From Aurantiacibacter gangjinensis (GTDB lineage: Bacteria; Pseudomonadota; Alphaproteobacteria; Sphingomonadales; Sphingomonadaceae): 64,000 nucleotides of DNA. The notes below the pieces were generated by a model that worked only from the letters and a program-made list of their open reading frames with translations, was not told the DNA's origin and did no database searches. This document shows positions 36,359 through 45,428 of this stretch, piece by piece (within the stretch, counting starts at the first letter, position 1; every line of letters starts with the position of its first letter). Both the position numbers and the translations under genes were made by a program. The DNA is taken from assembly GCF_001886695.1 (NCBI RefSeq), contig NZ_CP018097.1, positions 2,375,001-2,439,000 of the forward strand. Reading direction: 5' to 3'.

Positions 36359-36997
36359 TCAGACCGGCAGTTCCATCTGGCTGACAGGCGCGAAGCTGCG
36401 ACGATGGAGCGGCGTGGGGCCGTGGAGGCGCAGCGCTTCCATATGCGTCTTGGAGCCATAGCCCTTATTGCTATCCCAGCCATACTCTGGATGGTCTGCC
36501 GATGCTGCCACCATCAGCCGGTCGCGATATTCCTTGGCGAGGATGCTGGCCGCGCCGATGGCCGCCTCCTTTCCGTCACCACCCACGATGGCGCGGGCCG
36601 ACCAACGCCAGCGGTCGCAGCGGCCCTCGGGCGTCAGATTACCGTCTATCAACGTGTGCAGGCGATCCTCGCCCAGCGCAGCGCATAGACCTTCCATGGC
36701 AAGACTCATCGCCAACATGGTCGCGGCGAGGATGTTGAGCCTGTCGATTGTCTCGACATCGACCACGCCGATCCTGAAGGCGCAGGTTTCGCGGATCGTC
36801 GCCTCCAGCGATGCGCGGCGCTTGGCGGAGAGTTTCTTGCTGTCGCCCAGCCCATCGGGCGCGGGGTTGCACAGCACCACCGCAGCGGCCACAACGGGCC
36901 CAGCCAGCGGGCCCCGCCCCGCTTCGTCCACACCGGCCACGAAAGGCCCATCGCCCAACGTGGCACAAAATTCGGGGAAAGGCGTTCCAGACAACAT
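36359..36997 (-). CDS. rnhB: Ribonuclease HII
   Basis: 212 residues from the ATG at 36997; a second possible start at 37009 would add four residues. Cleaves RNA in RNA-DNA hybrids and excises ribonucleotides. Catalytic acids: Asp-Glu in VAGVDEAGRGPLAGPVV, Asp in LIDGNLTP (and a RIGVVDV segment), and the C-terminal YGWDSNKGYGSKTHMEAL motif. The frame stays open for 96 codons upstream, but that would lie antisense to the next gene. Its start codon and that of the divergent dehydrogenase share the sequence CATG. Confidence 0.95.
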   Translation of the reverse strand: MLSGTPFPEFCATLGDGPFVAGVDEAGRGPLAGPVVAAAVVLCNPAPDGLGDSKKLSAKRRASLEATIRETCAFRIGVVDVETIDRLNILAATMLAMSLAMEGLCAALGEDRLHTLIDGNLTPEGRCDRWRWSARAIVGGDGKEAAIGAASILAKEYRDRLMVAASADHPEYGWDSNKGYGSKTHMEALRLHGPTPLHRRSFAPVSQMELPV

Positions 36998-38198
36998 GCA
37001 AAAACTCATCCTGTCCGCCAGCATATTGCCGGCCCTCGCCCTCGCAAGCTGTAACGCCGCCGCAACCGGGGATAGCGCACCCACCGCCAGTACGACCGGA
37101 GAGATGGTTTCGGGCGAGATGGTGGAGCTGCAAGGCACCTCGCCCTTCGCGGCGGAAAGTTTTGCCGAGTTGGACCGGCCTTGGGCGTTGGATTTCGAGC
37201 CGGGTACGGGCCGTGTCTTCATCACCGAAAAGGGCGGCACGCTGAAGGTGATGCATCCCGGCACCGGGGTGATCGGCACGGTCACGGGCGAAATTCCCAG
37301 CGTCGTCGATGAACGGCAGGGCGGCCTGGGCGATATCGTGTTCGGCCCGAACTACGCCGATGACGGCCATGTCTATCTCAGCTGGGCACAGGATGCGGGC
37401 GGCGGCATGACCGTTGCCGCAGTGGGCCGCGGCGTCATGTCCTGCAGCGACGATGCTGCCTGCACGCTCAGCGATTTCAGCGAGATCTGGCGCCAGAGCC
37501 GCCCGGCAGAACGCAAGGGCCATTATTCGCATCGCATCGTGTTCTCGCCCGATGGCCAGCACATGTATGTCGCATCGGGCGACCGGCAGGAGCAGGATCC
37601 GGCACAGAATCTCGATAACAATCTCGGCACCATTGTACGCCTCAATCTCGACGGAACGCCTGCCGCAGGCAATCCGCTGGCAGGCCAAGGCAGCCCGCGC
37701 GACCAGTATTGGAGCTGGGGCCACCGCAACATCCTGGGCATGGCCTTCGCGCCCGATGGGGAGCTGTGGGAAGTCGAGCACGGACCAGCCGGTGGCGACG
37801 AGCTCAACCGCGTGATGCGCGGCGCCAATTACGGCTGGCCTACCCGCTCCTACGGCGAGAATTACAATGGTGATCCGATCCCGGACCATTCGGCGGACGA
37901 TGGCTTTGCCCAGCCCGCCATATGGTGGACCCCGGTTATCGCGCCGGGCGGCATGATCATTTACGATGGCAGCATGTTTGCCGACTGGCGCGGGCAGGCG
38001 CTGATTGCCAATCTGCGCACGACCTCCATCAGCCGCGTGACTTTAAACGCCTCGGCCAACTCGGCCAACGAGGCGTCGCGTTACGAATTTCCCGAGCGCC
38101 TGCGCGATATTGCACAGGCACCGGATGGGGCGATCTGGGTGATCGAGGACGGCGAAGGCGGCCGTCTGATGCGCCTGACGCCTGGAAGTTCGGACTGA
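36996..38198 (+). CDS. PQQ-type aldose/glucose-sorbosone dehydrogenase family lipoprotein
   Basis: 400 residues. N-terminal MQKLILSASILPALALASC is a lipoprotein signal with Cys19. The rest is a six-bladed propeller of the soluble-glucose/sorbosone dehydrogenase family: LDRPWALDFEPGTGRVFITEKGG, QGGLGDIVFGPNYADDGHVYLSW, HRNILGMAFAPDGELWEVEHGP, GGDELNRVMRGANYGWPTRSYG. Predicted periplasmic, quinone-dependent. The ATG at 36996 overlaps the rnhB start by two bases (CATG); no gene follows closely in the same operon except possibly the GNAT 63 bases later. Confidence 0.9.
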   Translation: MQKLILSASILPALALASCNAAATGDSAPTASTTGEMVSGEMVELQGTSPFAAESFAELDRPWALDFEPGTGRVFITEKGGTLKVMHPGTGVIGTVTGEIPSVVDERQGGLGDIVFGPNYADDGHVYLSWAQDAGGGMTVAAVGRGVMSCSDDAACTLSDFSEIWRQSRPAERKGHYSHRIVFSPDGQHMYVASGDRQEQDPAQNLDNNLGTIVRLNLDGTPAAGNPLAGQGSPRDQYWSWGHRNILGMAFAPDGELWEVEHGPAGGDELNRVMRGANYGWPTRSYGENYNGDPIPDHSADDGFAQPAIWWTPVIAPGGMIIYDGSMFADWRGQALIANLRTTSISRVTLNASANSANEASRYEFPERLRDIAQAPDGAIWVIEDGEGGRLMRLTPGSSD

Positions 38199-38261
38199 CG
38201 CCTTTACATTCCTGAGATTGCATTTGCCACCATTGCCGCGTCGCCCTATCGGCGCGCGGCA

Positions 38262-38774
38262 ATGGATGATGCTGCAACCCTGATCCCGCTCACCGAAGTG
38301 CACCCCGACATGATCGAGGCGGTGCTCGACCGTGCTTTCGGACCGGATCGCACCAGCCGCACGGCCTACAAGGTGCGTGAAGGTACGGACTGGCTGCCCG
38401 CGCTCAGTTTCGCTGCAGTGGACGACGCGCAAATGCTGGTCGGCACGATACAGGTCTGGCCGGTTGCCCTGACCGATAGCGACGACAGGCGGCATCCGAT
38501 GCTAATGGTCGGTCCCGTCGCGGTGGTGCCCGAGCGGCAGGGCGAAGGCTTCGGCATGGCGCTGATGGCGGCAATGACACAGGCACTCGATCCGCAGGCC
38601 CCGCTGCCGCAAGTAATGGTCGGCGATCCCGAATATTATGGTCGTTTCGGCTTCCACGCCGCGCCAACGCAGCGGTGGGAAATGCCCGGACCGTTCGAAC
38701 GGCACCGCCTTCTCGTGCGGGCGGCCAATCCGGGCGTTTTGCCGGATCGCGGAACGCTCGGCCCTTGGAAGTGA
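38262..38774 (+). CDS. GNAT family N-acetyltransferase
   Basis: 170 residues. GNAT fold: acetyl-CoA loop VGPVAVVPERQGEGFGMALM (R/Q-x-x-G-x-G/A), then DPEYYGRFGFHAAPTQRWEMP, a segment found in YhbS-type members. Substrate unknown. Follows the sugar dehydrogenase gene by 63 bases; same strand. Confidence 0.85.
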   Translation: MDDAATLIPLTEVHPDMIEAVLDRAFGPDRTSRTAYKVREGTDWLPALSFAAVDDAQMLVGTIQVWPVALTDSDDRRHPMLMVGPVAVVPERQGEGFGMALMAAMTQALDPQAPLPQVMVGDPEYYGRFGFHAAPTQRWEMPGPFERHRLLVRAANPGVLPDRGTLGPWK

Positions 38775-38804
38775 GCGTCCAAGCTGCCATCTGAGGTGGC
38801 AGCA

Positions 38805-39356
38805 ATGGTCTACACCCCTCCCCCAGAACTTGCCGGACTGTCCCTTGCCGAAATCGCGCAGGCCGTCGGTTCGCGCGGCCTGCCCCCGGTCGACCAGTGG
38901 AAGCCCGAAGCAACGAGCGACAGCCGCATGCGCATCGCAGCCGATGGCACCTGGTATCACGACGGCAGTCCTGTCGCGCGGCCGGCGATGGTGCGCGCCT
39001 TTGCCAGCCTGCTGTGGCGCGATCCGGCAGATGGGCAGCACTATCTCGTTACCCCGCATTACCGGCAGACTATCGAAGTCGAAGACGCGGCGTTTCGCGC
39101 GGTCGATATGCAGGTGAAAGACGGCGCCCTGGCCTTCCGCCTCAATACGGACGAACTGGTGATTGCCGGGCCGGACCACCCGCTGCGGGCAGAAGGCGAT
39201 GCGGAAGCACCGGCCATCTATCTGCATGTCCGGCATGGCTGCGAAGCGCGGCTGGACCGCTCGACCTGGCTGCAACTCGCCGAGCACGCGCTTGCGGGCG
39301 GCGATGACCTCGCCGTGCACAGCCAGGGCGCAGCCTTCTCCCTCGTGCCGCGATGA
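38805..39356 (+). CDS. DUF1285 family protein
   Basis: 183 residues from the ATG at 38805 with GAGG eight bases before it; a GTG at 38796 would add three residues. Conserved DUF1285 features: LPPVDQWKPEATSDSRMRIAADGTWYHDGSPV at the N-terminus, split by the two half-domains (VTPHYRQTIEVEDAAF). Function unknown; the family is linked to the cca region in sphingomonads. ATGA overlap with the Nudix gene downstream. Confidence 0.85.
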   Translation: MVYTPPPELAGLSLAEIAQAVGSRGLPPVDQWKPEATSDSRMRIAADGTWYHDGSPVARPAMVRAFASLLWRDPADGQHYLVTPHYRQTIEVEDAAFRAVDMQVKDGALAFRLNTDELVIAGPDHPLRAEGDAEAPAIYLHVRHGCEARLDRSTWLQLAEHALAGGDDLAVHSQGAAFSLVPR

Positions 39357-39955
39357 GCGCCCTGTTCGACGCACTGCGCGCGCAATTCGATGCGACCGGC
39401 CATGTCGGCTATCGCGGTCTGCGCGACGATAGCGATTTCGCTCGCCAACCGATCCGCGAGGCAGCGGTCCTCATCCCCATCACCGACCGCGCGCAGCCCG
39501 GCGTATTGCTGACGCAGCGCCCGGAGACCATGGCCAAGCACCCGGGCCAGATCGCCTTTCCCGGCGGCAAGTGGGAGGACGGCGAGGATGCCGTCGCCGC
39601 CGCCCTGCGCGAGGCAGAGGAGGAGCTGGCCATCCCGCCGTCCGAAGTCCGCATCGTCGGCGCGGCGCAGAGCTTCGTGACCGGCACCGGCTTCAACCTC
39701 ACACCCGTGCTGGGCGTCGTGCGGCACGACCTGCCGATCACGCCCGACCCGCGCGAGGTCGATGGCTGGTTCGAGGCTCCGCTATCGCACGTGCTGGACC
39801 GCGCCAATCACAAGGAGAAGATCGGCATCTTCCTCGGCAATGAGCGGCCCTATATCGAGATCGACTGGCAAGGCTGGCGTATCTGGGGGATTACGGCGGG
39901 GATATTGGCGCATCTGTCCTACCGGCTGGATTGGAAAGACTTGGTGACACCTTAA
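39353..39955 (+). CDS. CoA pyrophosphatase (Nudix hydrolase)
   Basis: 200 residues. Nudix box GGKWEDGEDAVAAALREAEEEL intact (read as GGKWEDGEDAVAAALREAEE then EL), preceded by the CoA-specific LLTQRPETMAKHPGQIAFPGG. It hydrolyses CoA or similar to 3',5'-ADP and phosphopantetheine by family rule. Start overlaps the upstream DUF1285 stop (ATGA), so coupled. cca follows after an intergenic repeat. Confidence 0.9.
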   Translation: MSALFDALRAQFDATGHVGYRGLRDDSDFARQPIREAAVLIPITDRAQPGVLLTQRPETMAKHPGQIAFPGGKWEDGEDAVAAALREAEEELAIPPSEVRIVGAAQSFVTGTGFNLTPVLGVVRHDLPITPDPREVDGWFEAPLSHVLDRANHKEKIGIFLGNERPYIEIDWQGWRIWGITAGILAHLSYRLDWKDLVTP

Positions 39956-39959
39956 TTTT

Positions 39960-40073
39960 CCGTTCGTCCTGAGCTTGTCGGAGTCGAAGACGGGCATTGC
40001 CCAACGGCTGCTTTTTCTTCTAGCCCTGCGCTCGAAGTGAAGTGCAACCCTTCGACAAGCTCAGGGTGAGCGG
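39960..40073. repeat. Inverted repeat element between the Nudix gene and cca
   Basis: Left arm CCGTTCGTCCTGAGCTTGTCG, right arm CCCTTCGACAAGCTCAGGGT; arms are inverted and about 65 bases apart. The left arm recurs at 32002. It ends about 10 bases before the cca ATG. Confidence 0.7.
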
Positions 40074-40081
40074 AAGAGAGA

Positions 40082-41254
40082 ATGGCGAGTTCCCTGCCAA
40101 CAAACAACTGGACCGACCGCCCAGACCTCGCGCTGATCATCCGCGCGCTGGGCGCGGACCAGATGCGCTGGGTCGGCGGCGCGGTGCGCGATACGCTGCT
40201 GGGCGTGGCGGTGAAGGATATCGATGCCGCTACCACGCTGCGCCCGCCCGCGGTGATGGACGCGCTGGGCGAGGCCGGGATCAAAGCCCTGCCGACCGGT
40301 ATCGATCACGGCACGGTCACTGCCGTCCTGCCCGCCGGTCCGGTGGAAATCACAACGCTGCGCAAGGATGTCGCCACCGATGGCAGGCGCGCCACCGTCG
40401 CCTTTGCCGATGATTGGCAGGACGATGCCGCCCGCCGCGATTTCACCATCAACGCGCTCTACGTCCATCCCGAGACGCTCGAGATCAGCGACTATTTCGG
40501 CGGGCTGGACGACCTGCACGCGGGCCGTGTGCGCTTCATCGGCGATGCCCGCCAGCGCATCCGCGAGGATCATCTGCGCATCCTGCGCTACTACCGCTTC
40601 CAGGCGCGCTTCGGATCTGAACTCGATGCCGAGGCAGAGCGCGCCTGCGCCGAGCTGGCCCCCATGCTCAAGGGTCTCAGCCGAGAGCGCGTCGCCATGG
40701 AATTGCTGGCCATCCTCGCTTTGCCGCACCCACACGATGCGCTGGTGCGCATGCATGAGGCCGGCGTACTCGATGTCATCCTGCCCGAGGCCGGAGAGCG
40801 CGGTCTGGAAAGCCACGCGATGCTGATCGCGACGGAGAACCGGCAGGGCGTCGCGCCCGCGCCGCTGCGACGCCTCGCCGCGCTTTTGCCGGGCGATCCG
40901 AAAACCGCCGGACAGGTCGCCGCGCGGTTGCGCCTGTCCAACAATCAGAGAAAGCATCTGGAACGTCTCGCCAAGGGCGGCGGCGCGCCCGATGGCAGCC
41001 CTGCCCTGGTCTATCACGAAGGCGCGGCGGTCGCGCAGGATCTGCTATTGCTGAACAACGCCTCCATCGCCGACATTGCCGATTTCGATCCTCCGGCTTT
41101 TCCTTTGAAAGGCGGCGAGATTGTCGCGCGCGGTGTGCAAGCAGGCCCGGAAGTCGCGCGCATCCTGCAGGCCGTAGAGCGACGCTGGATTGCGGAAGGC
41201 TTCCCCGAAAGCGGGCGGGTACAGCGCTTGCTCGATGACGAATTGCGCCGCTAA
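40082..41254 (+). CDS. cca: CCA tRNA nucleotidyltransferase
   Basis: 390 residues. Adds or repairs the 3' CCA of tRNAs. MRWVGGAVRDTLLGVAVKDIDAATT has the G-G-x-V-R-D and the DxD metal pair; DDWQDDAARRDFTINALYV and RFIGDARQRIREDHLRILRYYRFQARFG are the neck and second conserved block. The C-terminal body and tail regions are present. Preceded by an inverted repeat ending just before the start. Confidence 0.95.
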   Translation: MASSLPTNNWTDRPDLALIIRALGADQMRWVGGAVRDTLLGVAVKDIDAATTLRPPAVMDALGEAGIKALPTGIDHGTVTAVLPAGPVEITTLRKDVATDGRRATVAFADDWQDDAARRDFTINALYVHPETLEISDYFGGLDDLHAGRVRFIGDARQRIREDHLRILRYYRFQARFGSELDAEAERACAELAPMLKGLSRERVAMELLAILALPHPHDALVRMHEAGVLDVILPEAGERGLESHAMLIATENRQGVAPAPLRRLAALLPGDPKTAGQVAARLRLSNNQRKHLERLAKGGGAPDGSPALVYHEGAAVAQDLLLLNNASIADIADFDPPAFPLKGGEIVARGVQAGPEVARILQAVERRWIAEGFPESGRVQRLLDDELRR

Positions 41255-41510
41255 CCGCCTGATTTTGTGCACGTGCAGCAATTTTTTCCGCAAAGAGCCT
41301 TGAAATTATCTGCAAGCGTGGTGCAGGTAACGTTCAGAAGGCTTTGCCTATAAGCTTTCGGTGACGGGATGGCGCAAGTTTGCGCCTGTAGTGTCTGCCT
41401 CTCCGGCTTGCCACCCGCCTACAAACTCTCCGAATTTCACTTCGGGTCGGACGAATACAACTCCCGGTGACCGCACCATGCCGCGGCCCGGATGGAAGGG
41501 AACTATTTTC

Positions 41511-42047
41511 ATGAAGCGTTTCGCTCTTATTGCCGCTGCCGGTGCAGCTTTCGCCGCCACGCCTGCTATGGCGCAGGATGCCGGCACCACCATCATGGGC
41601 AATGACGATGCCGCCATCGGCACGGTCATCTCCAACGATGGCACCACTGTAGTGGTCGACACCGGCGCCTACGAAGCTCCGCTGCCTGCCGAACTGATCG
41701 CCAACACCGATGGCGTGTATTCGGTCAACGCCACGAAGGCGCAGATCGACGGCATGATGGCCGCGCGCGTCGAAGAGCAGCAGGCTGCCGCCGCCGCTCA
41801 GGCACAGGCCGAAGCCGAAGCCGCTGCCGCGCTGGATGCCGCTCTGGTTCTGGGCGCACCGGTGATCACCAATGACGCGCAGGCGCTGGGCACGATCGAC
41901 GAGTTTGCCGGTGGCAACGTGGTGGTGAAGACCGCCGACGACACGCTCATCACCCTGCCGCGCGACTTCTTCGCACTGGACGACAACGGCACGCTGATGG
42001 CGCTGGCCGACCTTGAGACGATCATGAACGCCGTGAACGGCGGCTAA
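41511..42047 (+). CDS. Secreted protein with internal duplication
   Basis: 178 residues from the ATG at 41511 (GAAGGGA upstream). Signal MKRFALIAAAGAAFAATPAM-AQ. Mature protein is a tandem repeat: one copy from TIMGNDDAAIGTVISNDG to KAQIDGMM, another from PVITNDAQALGTIDEFAGGN to LETIMNAVN, joined by an Ala/Gln/Glu-rich helical linker (EEQQAAAAAQAQAEAEAAAA). No known domain recognised, although the beta-rich units resemble PRC-barrel-like modules. Followed by a strong terminator. Confidence 0.75.
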   Translation: MKRFALIAAAGAAFAATPAMAQDAGTTIMGNDDAAIGTVISNDGTTVVVDTGAYEAPLPAELIANTDGVYSVNATKAQIDGMMAARVEEQQAAAAAQAQAEAEAAAALDAALVLGAPVITNDAQALGTIDEFAGGNVVVKTADDTLITLPRDFFALDDNGTLMALADLETIMNAVNGG

Positions 42048-42074
42048 TCGCCCGACCCTTTCGGGATCGAACAG

Positions 42075-42109
42075 AAAGACCGGCGGGAGGGGTTCCGCCG
42101 GTCTTTTTT
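42075..42109 (+). terminator. Intrinsic terminator
   Basis: AAAGACCGGCGG / CCGCCGGTCTTT stem with an 8-base loop and a run of Ts. It ends the secreted protein gene and lies between it and the convergent parC. Confidence 0.9.
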
Positions 42110-42140
42110 GTTGAAAGCCTCCCCCTCGGGGGGAGGAACT

Positions 42141-44441
42141 TCAGAACTTGTTATCTTTTGGAAAACCCTGTGGCGGCAACCTGCCCGCAGCGCCGCGCGC
42201 GACTTTCCACATATTGATCTCGCTCTCCGTACGCGTCCGGCCCGTATCGCCGCCCATCGTCCAGCTGAGGCCGTCTTCCATGCGGAAAGTGGTGGCATCG
42301 GACAGTCCGCCATCGCGGTAGCGTTGCAGGGTGACGCCCTGCCCGCGTGTCATCACGGGCATTTCCTCCAGCGCGAAGACCACCAGCTTGCGGTTCTCGC
42401 CCACCACGGCGACGTGATCGTGCTCTGCAGGCACGGCGCGCGCCACCAGCAGCTTCGCATCGCCTTTGAGGTTCACCACCTGGCGGCCCTTGCGCGTCTC
42501 GGCCAGCAGTTCGTCCGTCACCGCGACGAAGCCCTTGCCGATGGTAGAACCAAGCAGAATCTGCTTGTCCTTCTCGTGCACGACGACCGCGATAATCTGC
42601 GTGGCGGTGTCGATGTCGAGCGTGTTGCGCACCGGCTCGCCAAAGCCGCGCGCGCCGGGCAGCTTGTCTGCGCCGATGGTGAAGAAACGTCCATCGTCGC
42701 CCGCCAGCAGCAGCTTGTCGGTTGTCTGGCAGTGGACCGCGAAGGCCGGGCCATCGCCTTCCTTGTACTTGAAATCGCCCGCACCATCCTTGCCGAGGTC
42801 GACATGGCCCTTGGCCGCGCGGATCCAGCCCTTCTGCGAGAGGATGACCGTCACCGGTTCCTTCTCGATCATCGCGCTGGGGTCGAAATCGACCGTCGGC
42901 GCGGCTTCGGCAATCGTCGTACGCCGCGCGCCGATGGCGGTATCCGGCCCGTATTCCTTGCGCAGCGCCGCCATGTCGCGCTTCAACCGCGTGCGCTGGC
43001 GCGCCGGGCTGTCGAGCAGCTGTTGCAGCTCTCCCTGCTCTTTCAGCAACTCGTCCTTCTCGTTGCGCAGCTGCATTTCCTCCAGCTTGCGCAGAGAGCG
43101 CAGGCGCATATTGAGGATGGCTTCGGTTTGCCGGTCGGTGAGGCCGAATTCCTTCATCATCACCGGCTTTGGCTCATCCTCGGTACGGATGATCTCGATC
43201 ACCCGGTCGAGATTGAGGAAAGCGATGATATAGCCTTCCAGCAGTTCCAGCCGGTCGGCGATCTTGTCCAGCCGGTGCTGGGTGCGGCGCTGCAGGATCA
43301 GCGTCTGGTGCGTCACCCAATTCTGCAGCAGCTCTTTCAGACCCATCACCATCGGCGTGCGCGTGTGGTCGAGCACGTTGAGGTTGAGGCCGAAGCGCGT
43401 TTCCAGATCGGTGAGCTTGTAGACGCTTTCTTTCAGAAGCTCCGGATCGACATTGCGGCTGCGCGGCACCAGAACGATGCGGATCTGCTCGTCGCTCTCG
43501 TCGCGCACGTCTTCGAGGATCGGCAGCTTCTTGTCCGAGATGGCCGCGGCGATCTGCTCGATCAGCTTGCCCTTCGGCACCTGGTAGGGGATTTCCGAAA
43601 TGACAAGCTGGTAGCCGCCGCCCTTGATCCGCTCGATCCCGGCGTCGCGGTCCGCCTGGTTCTCGGCTTCCTGCGCATGAAAGCGCCCGCGCACGCGGAA
43701 AGACCCGCGCCCGGTTTCGTAGGCCTTGGAAATCGCCTCGGCGCTGTCCACGACAAGGCCGCCCGTGGCAAAATCCGGACCCTTGAATACGCCCATCAGC
43801 TCGTCATGGGTCACGTCCTTATTGAACAGCACCATTTCGGCCGCATCCAGCACTTCGGCGACATTATGACTGGGAATGCTGGTCGCCATGCCCACGGCGA
43901 TGCCGCTGGCGCCATTGGCCAGCAGGTTGGGGAACAGGCCGGGCATAAGCTCGGGCTCTTCCTCTTCGCCGTTATAGGTCGGGATGAAGTCGACGGTGCC
44001 CGCGTCCAGCCCGTCCATCAGCAGCATGGCGGTGCGCGTCAGCCGCGCTTCGGTGTAGCGGTAGGCTGCGGCGTTATCGCCGTCGATATTGCCGAAATTG
44101 CCCTGCCCTTCCACCAGCGGATACCGCAGCGCGAAATCCTGCGCGAGGCGGACCATCGCATCATAGGCGGCGGTGTCGCCATGCGGGTGGTACTTACCGA
44201 TCACCTCGCCCACCACGCGGGCGCTCTTCTTGAACGTGCTGTCCGGCGAGAGGCGCAGCTGGCGCATCGTCCACAGCAGGCGGCGGTGGACCGGCTTCAG
44301 CCCGTCGCGCAAATCCGGAAGGGATCGCGCAGTGATGGTGGAGAGCGCATAGACGAGGTATCGCTCTGACAGGGCGGCATCGAAAGGGGAATCGATGATG
44401 GCATCATCGGGTTCGGGATTGGTATCGTTAGGGTCAGACAT
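42141..44441 (-). CDS. parC: DNA topoisomerase IV subunit A
   Basis: 766 residues from the ATG at 44441; an alternative upstream start is possible. Type II topoisomerase breakage-reunion subunit, decatenates daughter chromosomes. DGLKPVHRRLLWTM, GKYHPHGDTAAYDAM and catalytic Tyr129 in AAYRYTEARL. The quinolone-region residue corresponding to E. coli Ser80 is Thr90. C-terminal repeats GLVVDSAEAI and others form the beta-pinwheel-like part. Gene parE is not in this window. Monocistronic, convergent with the previous terminator. Confidence 0.95.
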   Translation of the reverse strand: MSDPNDTNPEPDDAIIDSPFDAALSERYLVYALSTITARSLPDLRDGLKPVHRRLLWTMRQLRLSPDSTFKKSARVVGEVIGKYHPHGDTAAYDAMVRLAQDFALRYPLVEGQGNFGNIDGDNAAAYRYTEARLTRTAMLLMDGLDAGTVDFIPTYNGEEEEPELMPGLFPNLLANGASGIAVGMATSIPSHNVAEVLDAAEMVLFNKDVTHDELMGVFKGPDFATGGLVVDSAEAISKAYETGRGSFRVRGRFHAQEAENQADRDAGIERIKGGGYQLVISEIPYQVPKGKLIEQIAAAISDKKLPILEDVRDESDEQIRIVLVPRSRNVDPELLKESVYKLTDLETRFGLNLNVLDHTRTPMVMGLKELLQNWVTHQTLILQRRTQHRLDKIADRLELLEGYIIAFLNLDRVIEIIRTEDEPKPVMMKEFGLTDRQTEAILNMRLRSLRKLEEMQLRNEKDELLKEQGELQQLLDSPARQRTRLKRDMAALRKEYGPDTAIGARRTTIAEAAPTVDFDPSAMIEKEPVTVILSQKGWIRAAKGHVDLGKDGAGDFKYKEGDGPAFAVHCQTTDKLLLAGDDGRFFTIGADKLPGARGFGEPVRNTLDIDTATQIIAVVVHEKDKQILLGSTIGKGFVAVTDELLAETRKGRQVVNLKGDAKLLVARAVPAEHDHVAVVGENRKLVVFALEEMPVMTRGQGVTLQRYRDGGLSDATTFRMEDGLSWTMGGDTGRTRTESEINMWKVARGAAGRLPPQGFPKDNKF

Positions 44442-44503
44442 TGCGCCTTGCCCTAGCAAGCACGCGCGCAACGGGGGAGACCCGCCTCAGGCGTAAAACG
44501 CAC

Positions 44504-45283
44504 TTATCCCCTTTCGCTATCGCGCTCCGACCGCATCGCGGTGATATCGCTGCGCATCGCGCGCAATTCGCCGAGGATCATTTCACGCTCGCTATGCGCT
44601 TCCTCGTCCGTCGCTTCGGACATGGCGTTGACGATCACACCGATGAACAGGTTCAGTACGATGAAGCTGGTCATCAGGATGAATGGCACGAAGAACGCCC
44701 AGGCATAGGGATAGACTTCCATCACCGGTCGCACGATGCCCATGGACCAGCTTTCCAGCGTCATGATCTGGAACAGCGAATAGAGCGAACGCCCGATATC
44801 GCCGAACCATTGGGGGAAGGCCTCGCCGAACAGCGATGTCGCCATCACCGCGCTGATATAGAACAGCAGCAGCAGCATCACGATGACGGTGCCGATGCTG
44901 GGGATCGCCTTGAACAGTCCCAGGATCACGCGCCGCATGCTGGGTACCACGCTGATCAGGCGCAGCGCACGCAGGATGCGTAGCGCGCGCAGCACGCTGA
45001 ACTGCTGCGAGGCGGGCACCAGCGCCACGGCCACGATCACCAGATCGAAGATGTTCCAGCCGCTTTTGAAGAAGGCGAGGCGGAAGGCGAACAGCTTCAG
45101 CGCCAGTTCGATCACGAAGATCGTTAGCGCGATGGTGTCCAGCACCTCCACGATGCCGCCGATGCGCGCCATGACGGCGGGCGAGGTTTCCAGGCCCAGC
45201 CCGATGGCGTTGATCACGATGACGGCGATGATGAATTTTTCGAACCATGACGATGTCACAATCCGCTGCACTGCTGCGCGCAT
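44504..45283 (-). CDS. Bacterial voltage-gated sodium channel (BacNav) homologue
   Basis: 259 residues from the ATG at 45283 (AAGGG nearby). One domain of six spans: S1 about 17-35, S2 48-66, S3 77-92, S4 about 98-118 with Arg-rich FSVLRALRILRALRLISVV, S5 130-150, pore and S6. Selectivity filter TLESWSM at 175-181, identical to NavAb-type filters (E-S-W). C-terminal tail is acidic and helical (EEAHSEREMILGEL), as in tetrameric sodium channels. Marine and alkaliphilic bacteria use these for Na+ flux and motility, by literature. Single gene, no neighbour in an operon. Confidence 0.95.
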   Translation of the reverse strand: MRAAVQRIVTSSWFEKFIIAVIVINAIGLGLETSPAVMARIGGIVEVLDTIALTIFVIELALKLFAFRLAFFKSGWNIFDLVIVAVALVPASQQFSVLRALRILRALRLISVVPSMRRVILGLFKAIPSIGTVIVMLLLLFYISAVMATSLFGEAFPQWFGDIGRSLYSLFQIMTLESWSMGIVRPVMEVYPYAWAFFVPFILMTSFIVLNLFIGVIVNAMSEATDEEAHSEREMILGELRAMRSDITAMRSERDSERG

Positions 45284-45428
45284 GTAGAACCCTTGCAAAT
45301 CCGGCGGGGCCGCACCCCCGTGCGCGGCCATCTGCGCTTTGTCCTATCACGCTCACGCCCCGTCTGGAACAGCGGAACTATGGCCTATCTGGGACAGTTT
45401 CTCTGGTAAATCTTATCAAGGAGTACCC

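Noticed and set aside
42108-44369. 753-codon plus-strand open frame opposite parC
   Set aside because: Antisense to parC along its full length; sequence is His/Arg rich and has no domain.
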